A stretch of DNA of 64,000 nucleotides from Tepiditoga spiralis (GCF_014701195.1 NZ_AP018712.1:1940501-2004500); one strand, 5' to 3'; counted from the first letter of the stretch, positions 44,802 to 54,234 are shown. The notes: generated by a model from the sequence alone, not told the origin. Translations and numbers: made by a program.

Positions 44802-45736
44802 TTTTTATCCCCCCTAAAAAATATCATTTCTACTTTAAGTCCCTTATCAGGACTAGAAACTACTGTCATTTTATTTGAAAATCTTTTCATATTAGGTAAT
44901 CCCATTCCGGCTCCAAAACCTTTTTCTCTTATAGTCTCTGATGCTGTTGAATAGCCTTCTTTCATAGCTTTATCTATACATTCTATACCTTTTCCAAAAT
45001 CTTCAACATAAATTTTTATAAAATCTTCTTTTATATAACAATATATATGTCCTGTAGATCCACTATGTATCACTACATTAGCTTCGGCTTCATATGTAGC
45101 TATTGATATTTTCCTTGTTAATTTTGAATCTATTTCTTTACTTAATAAAAATTTTTTTAATTTTGTAGCTGCCATTCCAATACTTTCTATTGAATTATAA
45201 TTTATTTCATATGAAAAATCTGCCCCAGATTTTTTTTCATTGATAATTATTGATTTAAATTCATTTTCTAAAACTCTTTTTCTTCTTTCATCATGTATAT
45301 ATATATGCCCAAGTTTTTTAAATAACCATTCCATTATATCTAATTTTGTTACAACACCAACAACTTTTTTATCTCTATTCAAAACTGGATAACGACCAAA
45401 TTTTTTTTCTTGATTAAAATCCAAAAAATCTCTTATTGTATCTTCTTCACTTAAATAAAATGGTTCTTTTGTCATCCAATTTAAAACTCTACTTTCTATA
45501 CCACCATTTTCAAATACTTTTATTAAATCTTCTATACTTAATATTCCAATTAATTCTAATTTTTTATTTACAACAGGCATTCCTGAAATACCTTTAATTC
45601 TCATTATTTCTTTTGCATACTTTATTTTCGTTTCTTCTGTAACTACTATTGGTGGTGTACTCATTATTTCTTTTATCTTTGTATTTGAAAAAACATTTGA
45701 AAGTAATTCAACTAACTTATCAACTGTTTTGTTCAT
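44798..45736 (-). CDS. CBS-domain pair fused to an anti-sigma-type HATPase
   Basis: 312 residues. Residues ~20-75 and ~85-140 are two CBS domains (MSTPPIVVTEETKIKYAKEI; MTKEPFYLSEEDTIRDFLDF), which usually bind adenosine nucleotides or SAM. Residues ~180-308 are a GHKL ATPase related to RsbW/SpoIIAB (YEAEANVVIHSGSTG as N box, DFGKGI, KGFGAGMGLPNMKR). The fusion suggests a kinase or protein switch controlled by cellular energy charge (inference). It lies between two DRTGG genes with ATGA overlaps on both sides. Confidence 0.85.
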   Translation of the reverse strand: MNKTVDKLVELLSNVFSNTKIKEIMSTPPIVVTEETKIKYAKEIMRIKGISGMPVVNKKLELIGILSIEDLIKVFENGGIESRVLNWMTKEPFYLSEEDTIRDFLDFNQEKKFGRYPVLNRDKKVVGVVTKLDIMEWLFKKLGHIYIHDERRKRVLENEFKSIIINEKKSGADFSYEINYNSIESIGMAATKLKKFLLSKEIDSKLTRKISIATYEAEANVVIHSGSTGHIYCYIKEDFIKIYVEDFGKGIECIDKAMKEGYSTASETIREKGFGAGMGLPNMKRFSNKMTVVSSPDKGLKVEMIFFRGDKK

Positions 45737-46113
45737 ATTTCTATCCCCAAATCTGTTCCCATTGCATCTTTTATTCCATTATTAAATAACATAGAACATG
45801 CAACATACATTGATAAATCTGTCTTCAATATAGAAATATCTAAATCTTTTGCCATTTCAATAACTTTATCAGAAATTTTCTTTCCCCTCACAAATAAAAT
45901 TACTTTAGCTCCAATTACCGCTGCCGTTGTAATTGTTTGTGGACTAACAAGTCCTGTAATTAAAAGCATGTCTTCTTTGGAAAATGCTAAAACATCACTC
46001 ATTAAATCTCCAGCCCCAGCATATTTTATTTTAAAATTTTCTACATTTGGAGTTAAATAAATTTTTTTTGCTTTTAGAAGTTTTGATATTTCAATTATTT
46101 TCAATGCTATCAT
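45733..46113 (-). CDS. DRTGG-domain protein (second copy)
   Basis: 126 residues from the ATG at 46113, chosen because the protein then aligns residue by residue with the N-terminus of the first DRTGG protein; a GTG at 46128 and a TTG at 46104 are alternatives. It has the same fold ([30 protein letters not shown]) and a longer tail. Its start lies inside thyX (overlap of 23 bases), so it depends on thyX translation. Confidence 0.75.
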   Translation of the reverse strand: MIALKIIEISKLLKAKKIYLTPNVENFKIKYAGAGDLMSDVLAFSKEDMLLITGLVSPQTITTAAVIGAKVILFVRGKKISDKVIEMAKDLDISILKTDLSMYVACSMLFNNGIKDAMGTDLGIEI

Positions 46114-46804
46114 TCCCAAGTAAATCACCAGTATAATTGTACTTTAAAAATGCTTCATATGTCCATGGACATTTTTCTTTAAATATCTTTGCCATAGCCA
46201 ATGCATATTCTTGAATTTCAAGTTGAGCATGAGAATCAGCTCTTAAATTTAAAAAGTGCATAAGTGCTCTAACATTTGTTGTCATATAAAATTGCGTATA
46301 CTGTCCTACTGGTAAAACCATTCTTGCCATTTCTCTTGCAATTCCCATTTCTAATAATTTTTTATAATTTTTATATGCTAATTCATATGATTTTTTAAAA
46401 ATTTTTATTGCTTCTTCTGTAATTTCTTTATCTTTTATAATATCAGAAGATTGTTTGTTTTGTGTATTTTGAGTTCTAACTTGTTCTGGTATATAAAATT
46501 CTTCTGCATACTTTGAAGTATATCTTCTACTTATTTCATTGTAAGACATTCCTATTCTGTGTCTAAACCATTGTCTTGCAACAAATATAGGAGTTTTTAT
46601 ATGAAATGTAAAAGTAATATGTTCAAAAGGTGAATGATGTCCATGTTCCATTAAATAAAATAATAATTTTTTATCTCTTTCATCATTTTTCATTTCACCA
46701 GCGTATGAAACACGTGCAGCTCTTATTGCAGCATTATCATCTCCCATAAAATCAATTAATTTCACAAATCCAGAATCGAGTAAGTTTATTTCTTCACTCT
46801 TCAT
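46091..46804 (-). CDS. thyX: FAD-dependent thymidylate synthase
   Basis: 237 residues from the ATG at 46804 (GAGGAGTGA upstream). The ThyX signature [15 protein letters not shown] begins at residue 81 and matches RHRxxSxNExSxRY with one extra residue, as in other ThyX proteins. It makes dTMP from dUMP using methylene-tetrahydrofolate, FAD and [13 protein letters not shown] and [19 protein letters not shown] are further conserved segments. It overlaps the TPR gene upstream and the DRTGG gene downstream. Confidence 0.95.
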   Translation of the reverse strand: MKSEEINLLDSGFVKLIDFMGDDNAAIRAARVSYAGEMKNDERDKKLLFYLMEHGHHSPFEHITFTFHIKTPIFVARQWFRHRIGMSYNEISRRYTSKYAEEFYIPEQVRTQNTQNKQSSDIIKDKEITEEAIKIFKKSYELAYKNYKKLLEMGIAREMARMVLPVGQYTQFYMTTNVRALMHFLNLRADSHAQLEIQEYALAMAKIFKEKCPWTYEAFLKYNYTGDLLGNDSIENN

Positions 46805-47984
46805 TTTTTTCACTCCTCATAATTTCGTTTTTTACATTTATTTTTTCTCCAATTTTTTCAACAATTATTTCTTTTTCATTTTTTTTATGTATTAAAATAA
46901 AAATTAATAACACGCTTATTAAAAATAAAGGTAATACATAAGAAAAAAAAGCATATATTCTATACTTTTTCTGAATTGATATTAACATTTTATAAGTTTT
47001 TTCTTGATTTGGATCAAAGGTTAATGATTTACTTAAATATATTCTTGCAAGATTTAAATTTTTTTCATTTCCAGTATAATATGTTCTACCCAATTTTTCA
47101 AGAACAGTTGGATTTTTAGGATCATTTTTTAATGAAAGTCTATAATAATTTATCTTTTGTGATGTTGTACTGGCCATATCTCCCAATATTTCATATGAAG
47201 AGGCTAATACATTGTTTTTATTTGTATTATTGATTATATTTTGAATTAAATCTCTTGATTTTTTATAATTTTTATTTTTTTGATACGTTTTAGCTATTAA
47301 TAATAGTATTTTATTATCTTTCTTTGAAAAATTTTTGTATAACTCACTATAAGAGATTATTTCATCTAATTTATTTAATGAATAACAAAATTTTATTAGT
47401 AATTCTAAAATTTTTTGATTATCCTTATGATTAATATACATTGCTTTTAATTCATTGTATGCTTCATTTTTGTTTTGATATATTTTAGAGTTCCAAAGAA
47501 TAAGTGAATGATAATAAGAAGTAAATGGTGTTTTTCCTTTAAGCTGTTCTATTTTAGAAATTGCTCCATTTATTTTTTTTAATTTTATTAAATTTCTAGA
47601 TTTTTCCCAATCTGTATATGCAAAATAAATATACATAGAATTTAAAATTATTGAATTATTATAAATATTCAATGCTTCTTCTAAATCTTTTTGTGGTTTA
47701 AAATAATCAAATGGAATCGTTTCAGATAATATATTTAAAAGTACAGATTCATCTGCCGAAAAATTTTTATATAATTCAGATCTCATTATATTTGCAGTTG
47801 TTTTATAATCTTCATACCCTGTTTTCCAATATTTTAAATATAAACCTAATATATTCATTTCTTTATTTTCAGAATTAATAATAATTTCTTCATCAAAATT
47901 ATTTAAAAAATCATTTAAATTTGAAAAATTAGAAATTGAAATCATTATAATTAAAAACAAAAGTAAAAATTTTAGAGATTTGAT
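46794..47984 (-). CDS. Membrane-anchored TPR protein, apparent ATC start
   Basis: About 396 residues. In-frame start options are limited by a TAA at 47990. A TTG at 47960 has no ribosome site and would give an uncharged N-terminus. An ATC at 47984 lies eight bases after AAGGGGG and gives a textbook signal peptide (M)[20 protein letters not shown], so ATC initiation is proposed. The body is TPR-like helices (~residues 60-340; e.g. [20 protein letters not shown] and [20 protein letters not shown]), with a C-terminal membrane helix (~350-372) and a charged tail. Function unknown. The 3' end overlaps thyX by 11 bases. Confidence 0.75.
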   Translation of the reverse strand: MKSLKFLLLFLIIMISISNFSNLNDFLNNFDEEIIINSENKEMNILGLYLKYWKTGYEDYKTTANIMRSELYKNFSADESVLLNILSETIPFDYFKPQKDLEEALNIYNNSIILNSMYIYFAYTDWEKSRNLIKLKKINGAISKIEQLKGKTPFTSYYHSLILWNSKIYQNKNEAYNELKAMYINHKDNQKILELLIKFCYSLNKLDEIISYSELYKNFSKKDNKILLLIAKTYQKNKNYKKSRDLIQNIINNTNKNNVLASSYEILGDMASTTSQKINYYRLSLKNDPKNPTVLEKLGRTYYTGNEKNLNLARIYLSKSLTFDPNQEKTYKMLISIQKKYRIYAFFSYVLPLFLISVLLIFILIHKKNEKEIIVEKIGEKINVKNEIMRSEKNEE

Positions 47985-49345
47985 TCGTTATACCCCCTTA
48001 TCATTATTTGATTATCACTCAAATAAAATACTGTTTTAGTTAATGCTTTAGATGGAAAAAATGTTCTTTTATGTATATATATTTCAACACCAGGATATAC
48101 AATTTGTCTAACATTTATTAAACCTTTATTTTCAGAATTATCTATTATTTCTTGTAATTCATTTAATTTTTTCTCATTTTCTTCTAAATTATTTTTTAAA
48201 TTTTTTGCAGTTTGAAGTGTTTTTTTATATTGTTCAAGTTTATTTTTATCCATTTTTCCTTCTTCTTTTAATTTCATTATACCTTTTAATATTAAACTCA
48301 ATTTTTTTAAATTTTCAAGATCTATAGCTATTTGAGATTTCACTATAGTTATTTCTTCATTTATATGAGGATCCACACCAACTTCTAGATGTGTTTTTAC
48401 AGTTCTTTCACTTCCCATTATATCTGCCTCTATCTTTATCATTGCATTTAATACTCCACCTAATATTCTACTGTTTTTTCCTGTAACTATTATTGAATTT
48501 CCTGATTTTAAATTAGAGTTTATTATTGATTGTTTAACTTCAATATTATTATTTGTTTCTATATTTGCATTTTCTATATAATTTGCAATTACATTTTTAG
48601 CTTTTATAATTCCTTTTCCTGCACCCTTTATTCCTGACACTGTTATAGTTTCTTCAGAAATTAAAGTTGCAGATTCAACAACACCTTTTATTTCTATATC
48701 TCCTTCTGCTTCAATTGTAAATCCAGGTTTAACATTTCCATTCACCGTTACTTTTCCAGGAAATCTTATATTTCCAGTAGAATAATCAACATCACCATCA
48801 ACAGTATAAACTCTCGAAACATCTATAAAAATACTTCCATCTATTTCTTTTTTATAGATTAACTCTCCAGCATACTGTGCAATTATTTTTCCTTCTTTAT
48901 TAATCACATTTTTTCCAAGTTTAAATTTTAATTCTTTGCCAAACAATCCTTCAATTTCATTTCCATAAACATCCATACCAACTTCGCCTTGAGTTGGTGA
49001 AATTATTTCAGCTATTATTTCATCTTTTTCTATACTTATTATATTTGTTCTTTCTCTTAAATCTATATATTTTTTTTCCATATTCTGTCTTTTCTTTTTT
49101 GCTAATAGTTTTATTCCACCATTTTCACCAACTTTTGGTGCATGACCATAAGCAATTGGTAAATCTACTGAATATTTAGGTTCAGCTATAATTTCTGAAA
49201 TAATATCATATCTTATACCAGATACTATATTGTTTTCTTTTAATGCGTTTTCTATATCTGACATATCTAATTTTTTTGCATCATCTATTAAGTTTATAGA
49301 GGCTACCATATTATCTGAAGATACCTTAACATTTATTATCGCCAT
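47972..49345 (-). CDS. FapA/DUF342 family protein
   Basis: 457 residues. An N-terminal region (~1-180) with DLPIAYGHAPKVGENGGIKL and ISPTQGEVGMDVYGNEI typical of the family is followed by a right-handed beta-helix built from repeated GNV/GDI-like units (VNGNVKPGFTIEAEGDIEIK; residues ~180-320), then a coiled coil (~325-400). FapA-like proteins are linked to flagellar assembly and cell polarity in Vibrio; the function elsewhere is open. It is preceded 14 bases upstream by the RsbW-like gene. Start is ATG after GGAGGGAGATT. Confidence 0.85.
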   Translation of the reverse strand: MAIINVKVSSDNMVASINLIDDAKKLDMSDIENALKENNIVSGIRYDIISEIIAEPKYSVDLPIAYGHAPKVGENGGIKLLAKKKRQNMEKKYIDLRERTNIISIEKDEIIAEIISPTQGEVGMDVYGNEIEGLFGKELKFKLGKNVINKEGKIIAQYAGELIYKKEIDGSIFIDVSRVYTVDGDVDYSTGNIRFPGKVTVNGNVKPGFTIEAEGDIEIKGVVESATLISEETITVSGIKGAGKGIIKAKNVIANYIENANIETNNNIEVKQSIINSNLKSGNSIIVTGKNSRILGGVLNAMIKIEADIMGSERTVKTHLEVGVDPHINEEITIVKSQIAIDLENLKKLSLILKGIMKLKEEGKMDKNKLEQYKKTLQTAKNLKNNLEENEKKLNELQEIIDNSENKGLINVRQIVYPGVEIYIHKRTFFPSKALTKTVFYLSDNQIMIRGYNESNL

Positions 49346-49359
49346 AATCTCCCTCCAAA

Positions 49360-49764
49360 TTAAAATATATCTTTCTTTAATATCATTAAGTTACCAATTT
49401 CTATATCTTCCCAAATTGGTTTTCCAAATACTTGTTCTATTATATAAACGCCCAATCCACCATCTCTATATTCTTCTAATGGTCTATGTTTTACCTTAGA
49501 CACATCTATCTTTTTTCCATAGTCTCTTATTTTTATTATTAGTTCTTTTCCATCAAATAAAAATTCTATGTCTATTAATTTTTCTTCATTATAACTATAA
49601 GTATGTTCTATAACATTAGCAACTGATTCATTTAAAGCTAGTTCCATCATAAAAATTTCTTCATCATTTTTAAAATTACATAAATATAAAAAATTTTTTA
49701 AAGCATGTCTTAATAATTTTATATATATATTTTTACTTGGAATAGTAATTTTAAAAAAATCCAT
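49360..49764 (-). CDS. RsbW/SpoIIAB-like anti-sigma kinase
   Basis: 134 residues, a single GHKL ATPase. N box is MELALNESVANVIEHTYSYN, G1 is DYGKKID (second Gly replaced by Lys) and G2 is GGLGVYIIEQVF. Such proteins phosphorylate a STAS antagonist and hold a sigma factor or other partner. A STAS protein is encoded 4.5 kb away (54245). No sigma factor or PP2C phosphatase is seen in the window. Start is ATG after AAGGGGG. Confidence 0.85.
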   Translation of the reverse strand: MDFFKITIPSKNIYIKLLRHALKNFLYLCNFKNDEEIFMMELALNESVANVIEHTYSYNEEKLIDIEFLFDGKELIIKIRDYGKKIDVSKVKHRPLEEYRDGGLGVYIIEQVFGKPIWEDIEIGNLMILKKDIF

Positions 49765-49777
49765 AAATTAACCCCCT

Positions 49778-50572
49778 TCACCATATTATAAACTTTCCCC
49801 TCCATCCATTTACCTTCTTTCTTCCACTTTTATTTATATTAAGCTCATTAGCAATTTCTTTCTTCATCAATATAATTCTTGGTTTTAATAGTTTTATTAA
49901 CTTTAATCCATACTTTTTTAAGTATATGTATGATAAATCTTCAGGAACTTTTAAAATATCTTTTTTAAATAAATAAAATAATTGTTTTGCTTTTTCTTCA
50001 CCAATCAAATGTTTTAATTCATTAAATTTTTGTTCTTTTGATTTTTTAGTTATTTGTTTAGCTTCAAAAATAGAATAAGAACATCCACAATAATTTTGTC
50101 TATATATATTTAAAGTCCTACACATTTTTGCTGCTTTTGAAATACCTGAATTTTCTCTAAAATTAAAGTATTTAAATTCAATGTTATAAAGTTTTTCTGC
50201 TTTTTTACCACACTTTATAATCATCTCATGTGATTTTCTTGGTGAAGCTAATAACGTAGTAGTAAATTGTTTAAACCCATTTTTTTGTGCAATTTTAGCA
50301 GTTTGTATTATTCTATGTTCAATACAACTTTCACATCTTTTATTTAAGTCTAAATTATCAAAAAATTTTTTTATATTGTATTCAGCTTTTATCTCTTTAA
50401 AGTTCCATATTTCTTTTAATTGATAGTAAGCATTTAATCTTTTTTCATATTCAGATTTTGGATGTATGTTAGGATTATAAAAGTATGTTGTTGGAGTGTA
50501 TCCAAGTTCTATTAAACGTTTATAAGATATTGTTAAATCTGGTGCACAACATACATGTAAAAAAATTTTCAA
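49778..50572 (-). CDS. queH: Epoxyqueuosine reductase QueH
   Basis: 264 residues. The N-terminal HVCCAPD holds the vicinal Cys8-Cys9, and further cysteines are in RCESCIEH and in MCRTL/YCGCSYS, as expected for the two metal sites of QueH (DUF208). It makes queuosine in tRNA from epoxyqueuosine without cobalamin, unlike QueG. The T. maritima homologue has been structurally studied. The start is TTG, overlapping the comEA-like stop (TTGA). Confidence 0.92.
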   Translation of the reverse strand: MKIFLHVCCAPDLTISYKRLIELGYTPTTYFYNPNIHPKSEYEKRLNAYYQLKEIWNFKEIKAEYNIKKFFDNLDLNKRCESCIEHRIIQTAKIAQKNGFKQFTTTLLASPRKSHEMIIKCGKKAEKLYNIEFKYFNFRENSGISKAAKMCRTLNIYRQNYCGCSYSIFEAKQITKKSKEQKFNELKHLIGEEKAKQLFYLFKKDILKVPEDLSYIYLKKYGLKLIKLLKPRIILMKKEIANELNINKSGRKKVNGWRGKFIIW

Positions 50573-51066
50573 AACTCTATCAGTCCTTTCAATTTAATCG
50601 TTTCTTTTTCTGATAAACCAACTTTTTTTAAATCTTCAAAATTTTTGAATTTTTTTATATTTCTATAATTTATAATTTTTTTAGCTGTTTTTTCTCCTAC
50701 CCCTGGTAATAACTTTAATTTATCAATTGAATCATTATTTATGTTTATTTTTTGTTTTTCAAATATATATTCTTTTTTTTCTAAATAAAAATACTTTTTT
50801 ATTTTTTCAAATGTTTTTTCTCCTATTCCACTTACATTTTTTAAGTCTTCTAATGCATGAAATCCAATTTTTTCTCTATATAAAATTATATCATTAGCTT
50901 TAGAATATCCTATTCCTGGAACTTTAATAAGTTCATGAATAGAACTTGTTTGAATATTTATTTTATTTTCCGTATCTTCCATGTTTTTAGGAATATTTAT
51001 TTTAAAGTTTACATATCCAATTAATAAAACTAACAAAACAATTATAACATAAAAAAATTTTTTCAA
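50569..51066 (-). CDS. ComEA-like protein with two helix-hairpin-helix units
   Basis: 165 residues from a TTG start seven bases after AGGAGA. One N-terminal membrane helix (residues ~3-20) is followed by two ComEA-type HhH modules: IQTSSIHELIKVPGIGYSKA with KNVSGIGEKTF (~38-92), and DSIDKLKLLPGVGEKTAKKI with KKVGLSEKE (~108-163). The usual ComEA has one module. It would bind DNA on the outer face of the membrane, as in competence-related uptake. No other competence gene is adjacent. Confidence 0.85.
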   Translation of the reverse strand: MKKFFYVIIVLLVLLIGYVNFKINIPKNMEDTENKINIQTSSIHELIKVPGIGYSKANDIILYREKIGFHALEDLKNVSGIGEKTFEKIKKYFYLEKKEYIFEKQKININNDSIDKLKLLPGVGEKTAKKIINYRNIKKFKNFEDLKKVGLSEKETIKLKGLIEF

Positions 51067-51815
51067 TTTTTTTCTCCTGAAAAATAAATCCCTCTTATAA
51101 ATCTATCCTTAACGCTGAGACCTATTAAATCTTTTATTTCAGTTTCGTTTATATTATTCATATAATCTTCTGCTTCTTTTTTTTCAAAAAACAATCCACT
51201 TAATAGTGTAAAGTTTTTTTCTGTACTATTAGCATAATTTCTCGTCATTATAAAAGCTGGAAACCCTGCTTTTTTTAAGGTTGTTGCAGTAACAAAAGCT
51301 TGAGCTTGATCTGAAGCAAAATATCTTAATTGTACAGTATATATATATTGTTTTTCATCAACAATTTTATAATCATCACTATTAATTAATTTATAATCTC
51401 TTCTATATAAATAATACTTATCTTTATACATAAAGATATAATAATTAATATTTTTTTCATAAGCTTCTACTGCTTTTGAAAAAGCTTTAATTTTATCATT
51501 AAATACTTTTACTGCACCAAGATTATAGAGCTTTAAAGATCCAGAAGACCCATTTAAAAGATTTTCAAAATTTAATTCTTTTATTTCATATTTTAAGTTT
51601 GTTTTTTTAGGATTAATTTCTGGTAATGTTATATTTTCTTTTAAGTTTGAAGTTATTTCTTCTTTTATTACATTAGTTTTTAAATCATTTATTGAAATAC
51701 TTAAATCTTTAATTTGAACTTTTAAGTATATAGTATAAACTGTAAGAAGAAGTGTAATTAGAGGCAAAATAAAGACTAAAACAATTGTTATTTTTAAAAA
51801 TGAATTTTTATCCAA
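51063..51815 (-). CDS. Bitopic membrane protein with SPOR-like domain
   Basis: About 250 residues; TTG at 51815 is preferred (AGAGGTGA five bases before), with GTG at 51824 as an alternative. A membrane helix (~residues 8-32) is followed by a linker and, at ~170-245, a segment like the SPOR peptidoglycan-binding fold (YTVQLRYFASDQAQAFVTAT ... KKAGFPAFIM ... LLSGLFFEKKEAEDYM). This would place it at denuded glycan strands, often at the division site (inference). It overlaps both neighbours. Confidence 0.6.
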   Translation of the reverse strand: MDKNSFLKITIVLVFILPLITLLLTVYTIYLKVQIKDLSISINDLKTNVIKEEITSNLKENITLPEINPKKTNLKYEIKELNFENLLNGSSGSLKLYNLGAVKVFNDKIKAFSKAVEAYEKNINYYIFMYKDKYYLYRRDYKLINSDDYKIVDEKQYIYTVQLRYFASDQAQAFVTATTLKKAGFPAFIMTRNYANSTEKNFTLLSGLFFEKKEAEDYMNNINETEIKDLIGLSVKDRFIRGIYFSGEKN

Positions 51816-52806
51816 CTTTTTCACCTCTTATAAAATTAATAAAATCATCTATGTAAATATTTATTTCATTTACTGAAAAATATTTTAAAGTATTTTTATT
51901 TTTTCCTGGAATTATATCTGTAACATAATCATTTATATAATTATTTTTCATATTTAAAATTATTTTTTTATTAAAAACACCAAACTCATTAGTGTCATTT
52001 AAAATCATCTTAAATTCTTCTAAAGAAATTAATCCTTCAATATAAGAAATATACGATAATAATAAGAAAATTGAAGAGTATATTTCAAAAAATTTATTGT
52101 TTATCTCTATTGGATTTTTAATAAAATACTTTATTAGGTTATATCCCGGAATTTCATAATTATCTTTATAAAATTTCATTGAATTTTTTATTGAATTAAT
52201 TAAAAATTCCTCTAAATCTGTATTATCAAAATTTTTAGAATAATGTAATGATAATTTAGAAAGATTACTATCAAAATAAGTTCCAAGAATATAACTACAA
52301 AAAAATTGCTTTTTTAAAGATTGTTTTGATAATAAACTTAAAAAACTTTGATCAATATAAACTTCATTTACATAGCCAAAAACTTTTAAATAATCTCTCT
52401 TAAAATTCATATCTATTCCAAAAAAACCTGAAATTGGTGGAAATATCATAGAGGTTAAAGTTGTTGGTATTAAAATAATTTTTTTTATATTGTGATTTAA
52501 TGTGTTTAAGGTATAACCAATTAAATCCATTAAAGATCCTCCACCAATGCCTATAACAATATTAAATTTATTTTTTTCTATAGTTTGGCAAAGATCTAAA
52601 TACTTATCTAAATATTTAGCCTCTTCTCCACCTTTTATAAATTTTATATTATTTTTTATCTTTAAAAAATTTCTTAATTTAGTATCAACAATAAATAAAA
52701 CGTCTTCTTTTTCATCATAGTTATCAATTATTTTTTCATGAAAATTTTCTTTTATAAATACATTTATATCACTTTTTATATTTTTAGATAAAATTAAATT
52801 TTTCAA
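51808..52806 (-). CDS. Degenerate 3-dehydroquinate-synthase-like protein
   Basis: About 332 residues; TTG at 52806 follows AAGGTGA at proper distance, while a GTG at 52815 sits on that site. The NAD-binding loop IGIGGGSLMDLIGYT and the IPTTLTSM segment match the AroB/glycerol-dehydrogenase superfamily. In the second half I cannot find the zinc-binding Glu and two His of true AroB, and the active-site Lys of the GGKTGIN loop is not conserved (GFFGIDMNFKRDY). It is therefore probably not a shikimate enzyme. No other aromatic-pathway gene lies nearby. Confidence 0.65.
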   Translation of the reverse strand: MKNLILSKNIKSDINVFIKENFHEKIIDNYDEKEDVLFIVDTKLRNFLKIKNNIKFIKGGEEAKYLDKYLDLCQTIEKNKFNIVIGIGGGSLMDLIGYTLNTLNHNIKKIILIPTTLTSMIFPPISGFFGIDMNFKRDYLKVFGYVNEVYIDQSFLSLLSKQSLKKQFFCSYILGTYFDSNLSKLSLHYSKNFDNTDLEEFLINSIKNSMKFYKDNYEIPGYNLIKYFIKNPIEINNKFFEIYSSIFLLLSYISYIEGLISLEEFKMILNDTNEFGVFNKKIILNMKNNYINDYVTDIIPGKNKNTLKYFSVNEINIYIDDFINFIRGEKVG

Positions 52807-52819
52807 AAATTTCACCTTT

Positions 52820-53791
52820 TCATCTTAACAATCCAGACAACAAAGAATTAACAGCTTCAGCATTTGCTATTGGATTATATCCACCTTCTTGTAGTATTAA
52901 TTTAGGAATTGTAATTTGATTTATCATTCTTCCAATTTCTTCATAATCTCTTTTATTTAAATTAAACGTCCCCAAAGGATCATCTTTGTGTGTGTCACTA
53001 CCAAAAGATATTAAAAGATAATCTGGGTCGAAACTTTCAATTTCCAATAATGATTTTTCTAAAACTCTTTGATAAATTGTTCCTCCTATACCATCTTCAA
53101 GTGGAAAATTAAAGTTATACCCCTTTCCTTCATTTTCTCCTATTTCCCATTCATATCCAGAAATGTATGGATAATTATTTGATGGATTACCATGTATACT
53201 TATAAACAATGTACTAACATCTTGATAAAAAATTTCTTGTGTTCCATTCCCATGATGAAAATCCAAATCAAGTATTGCAACAAATCCATTTGTTTTAGTT
53301 TGTAAGTACTTAGCAGCAACGGCAGTATTATTAAAATAACAATAGCCTCCACCCATGCTCAACCCAGCATGATGTCCTGGAGGTCTTGTTCCTACATATA
53401 CTATATCGTCACTATTTTCATATATTATTTGTGCACCAGTTAATGCATTTTTAATAGAAATCCAAGCCATTTCAAATGAATTATTTAAAATCGGTGTACC
53501 ATTATCAAATATCCTATCATATCCAAATACTTTAGGAAAATATTCTTCTCCATCCTTTAAAGTTTTAGATTTTGCTTTTAACCATGTTATATAATCTGGA
53601 TCGTGTGCTAAATATAAATATGATCTTGGGAAATCTCTTGATTTTACAAAACTATCCTCATATTTTAATTTTAAAACTTTTATTATTTCTTCTACTCTTA
53701 TTGGTGTTTCTGGATTTTCTACCATTTTAATTCTATCAAATTCAGATTTTGGATTATAAAACATATGTCTGGGATCATATACTATTTTCAT
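52820..53791 (-). CDS. Histone-deacetylase-family amidohydrolase (acetylpolyamine amidohydrolase-like)
   Basis: 323 residues from the ATG at 53791 (GAGGAG ten bases upstream); a GTG nine bases earlier overlaps rpiB. Catalytic motifs are TRPPGHHAG (His-His), DLDFHHGNGTQEIF (zinc Asp and His) and SFGSDTHKDDPLG (zinc Asp). PHMFYNP-type start (YDPRHMFYNPKSEF) resembles bacterial acetylpolyamine amidohydrolases. It probably deacetylates acetylated polyamines or lysines in the cytoplasm. Confidence 0.9.
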   Translation of the reverse strand: MKIVYDPRHMFYNPKSEFDRIKMVENPETPIRVEEIIKVLKLKYEDSFVKSRDFPRSYLYLAHDPDYITWLKAKSKTLKDGEEYFPKVFGYDRIFDNGTPILNNSFEMAWISIKNALTGAQIIYENSDDIVYVGTRPPGHHAGLSMGGGYCYFNNTAVAAKYLQTKTNGFVAILDLDFHHGNGTQEIFYQDVSTLFISIHGNPSNNYPYISGYEWEIGENEGKGYNFNFPLEDGIGGTIYQRVLEKSLLEIESFDPDYLLISFGSDTHKDDPLGTFNLNKRDYEEIGRMINQITIPKLILQEGGYNPIANAEAVNSLLSGLLR

Positions 53792-53796
53792 AGAAA

Positions 53797-54234
53797 TCAC
53801 TCCTCAATCTTTGAAATTTTATCAATCCTTCTTTGATGTCTTCCTCCTTCAAATTCAGTACTTAAAAATTTATCAACCGTCCATTTTGCTACATCATATC
53901 CCATTAACCTACCAGCCATAACCAATACATTTGCATTATTATGTTTTCTTGAAAGTTCTGCCATAGTAGGATAAAAACAAAGTGCAGCTCTAACTCCTTT
54001 AACCTTATTTGCAGCAATTGAAATTCCTATTCCAGTTCCACACATTAAAATACCATAATCAACTTCTTTATTAACAACAGCTTTCCCAACCTTTTCTGCA
54101 AAGTCTGGATAATCAACACTTTCTGTTGAATATGCACCCATGTCTACAACTTCATGATTATTTTCTTTCAAGTAATTTATTATAATCTCTTTCATATCAA
54201 AACCAGCATGATCAGATCCAATAGCTATTTTCAT
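53797..54234 (-). CDS. rpiB: Ribose-5-phosphate isomerase B
   Basis: 145 residues. Interconverts ribose-5-phosphate and ribulose-5-phosphate. The signature IGSDHAGFDMKE opens the protein, the active-site Cys and anion hole are in MCGTGIGISIAANK, and AELSRKHNNANVLVMAGRL is the conserved C-terminal part. Start is ATG after AAGGAGG. In T. maritima I recall rpiB next to the STAS and lexA genes, as here. Confidence 0.95.
   Translation of the reverse strand: MKIAIGSDHAGFDMKEIIINYLKENNHEVVDMGAYSTESVDYPDFAEKVGKAVVNKEVDYGILMCGTGIGISIAANKVKGVRAALCFYPTMAELSRKHNNANVLVMAGRLMGYDVAKWTVDKFLSTEFEGGRHQRRIDKISKIEE

Noticed and set aside
51808-52806. Naming the AroB-like gene aroB
   Set aside because: The zinc ligands and the active-site loop of true dehydroquinate synthase could not be found and no shikimate genes are nearby.
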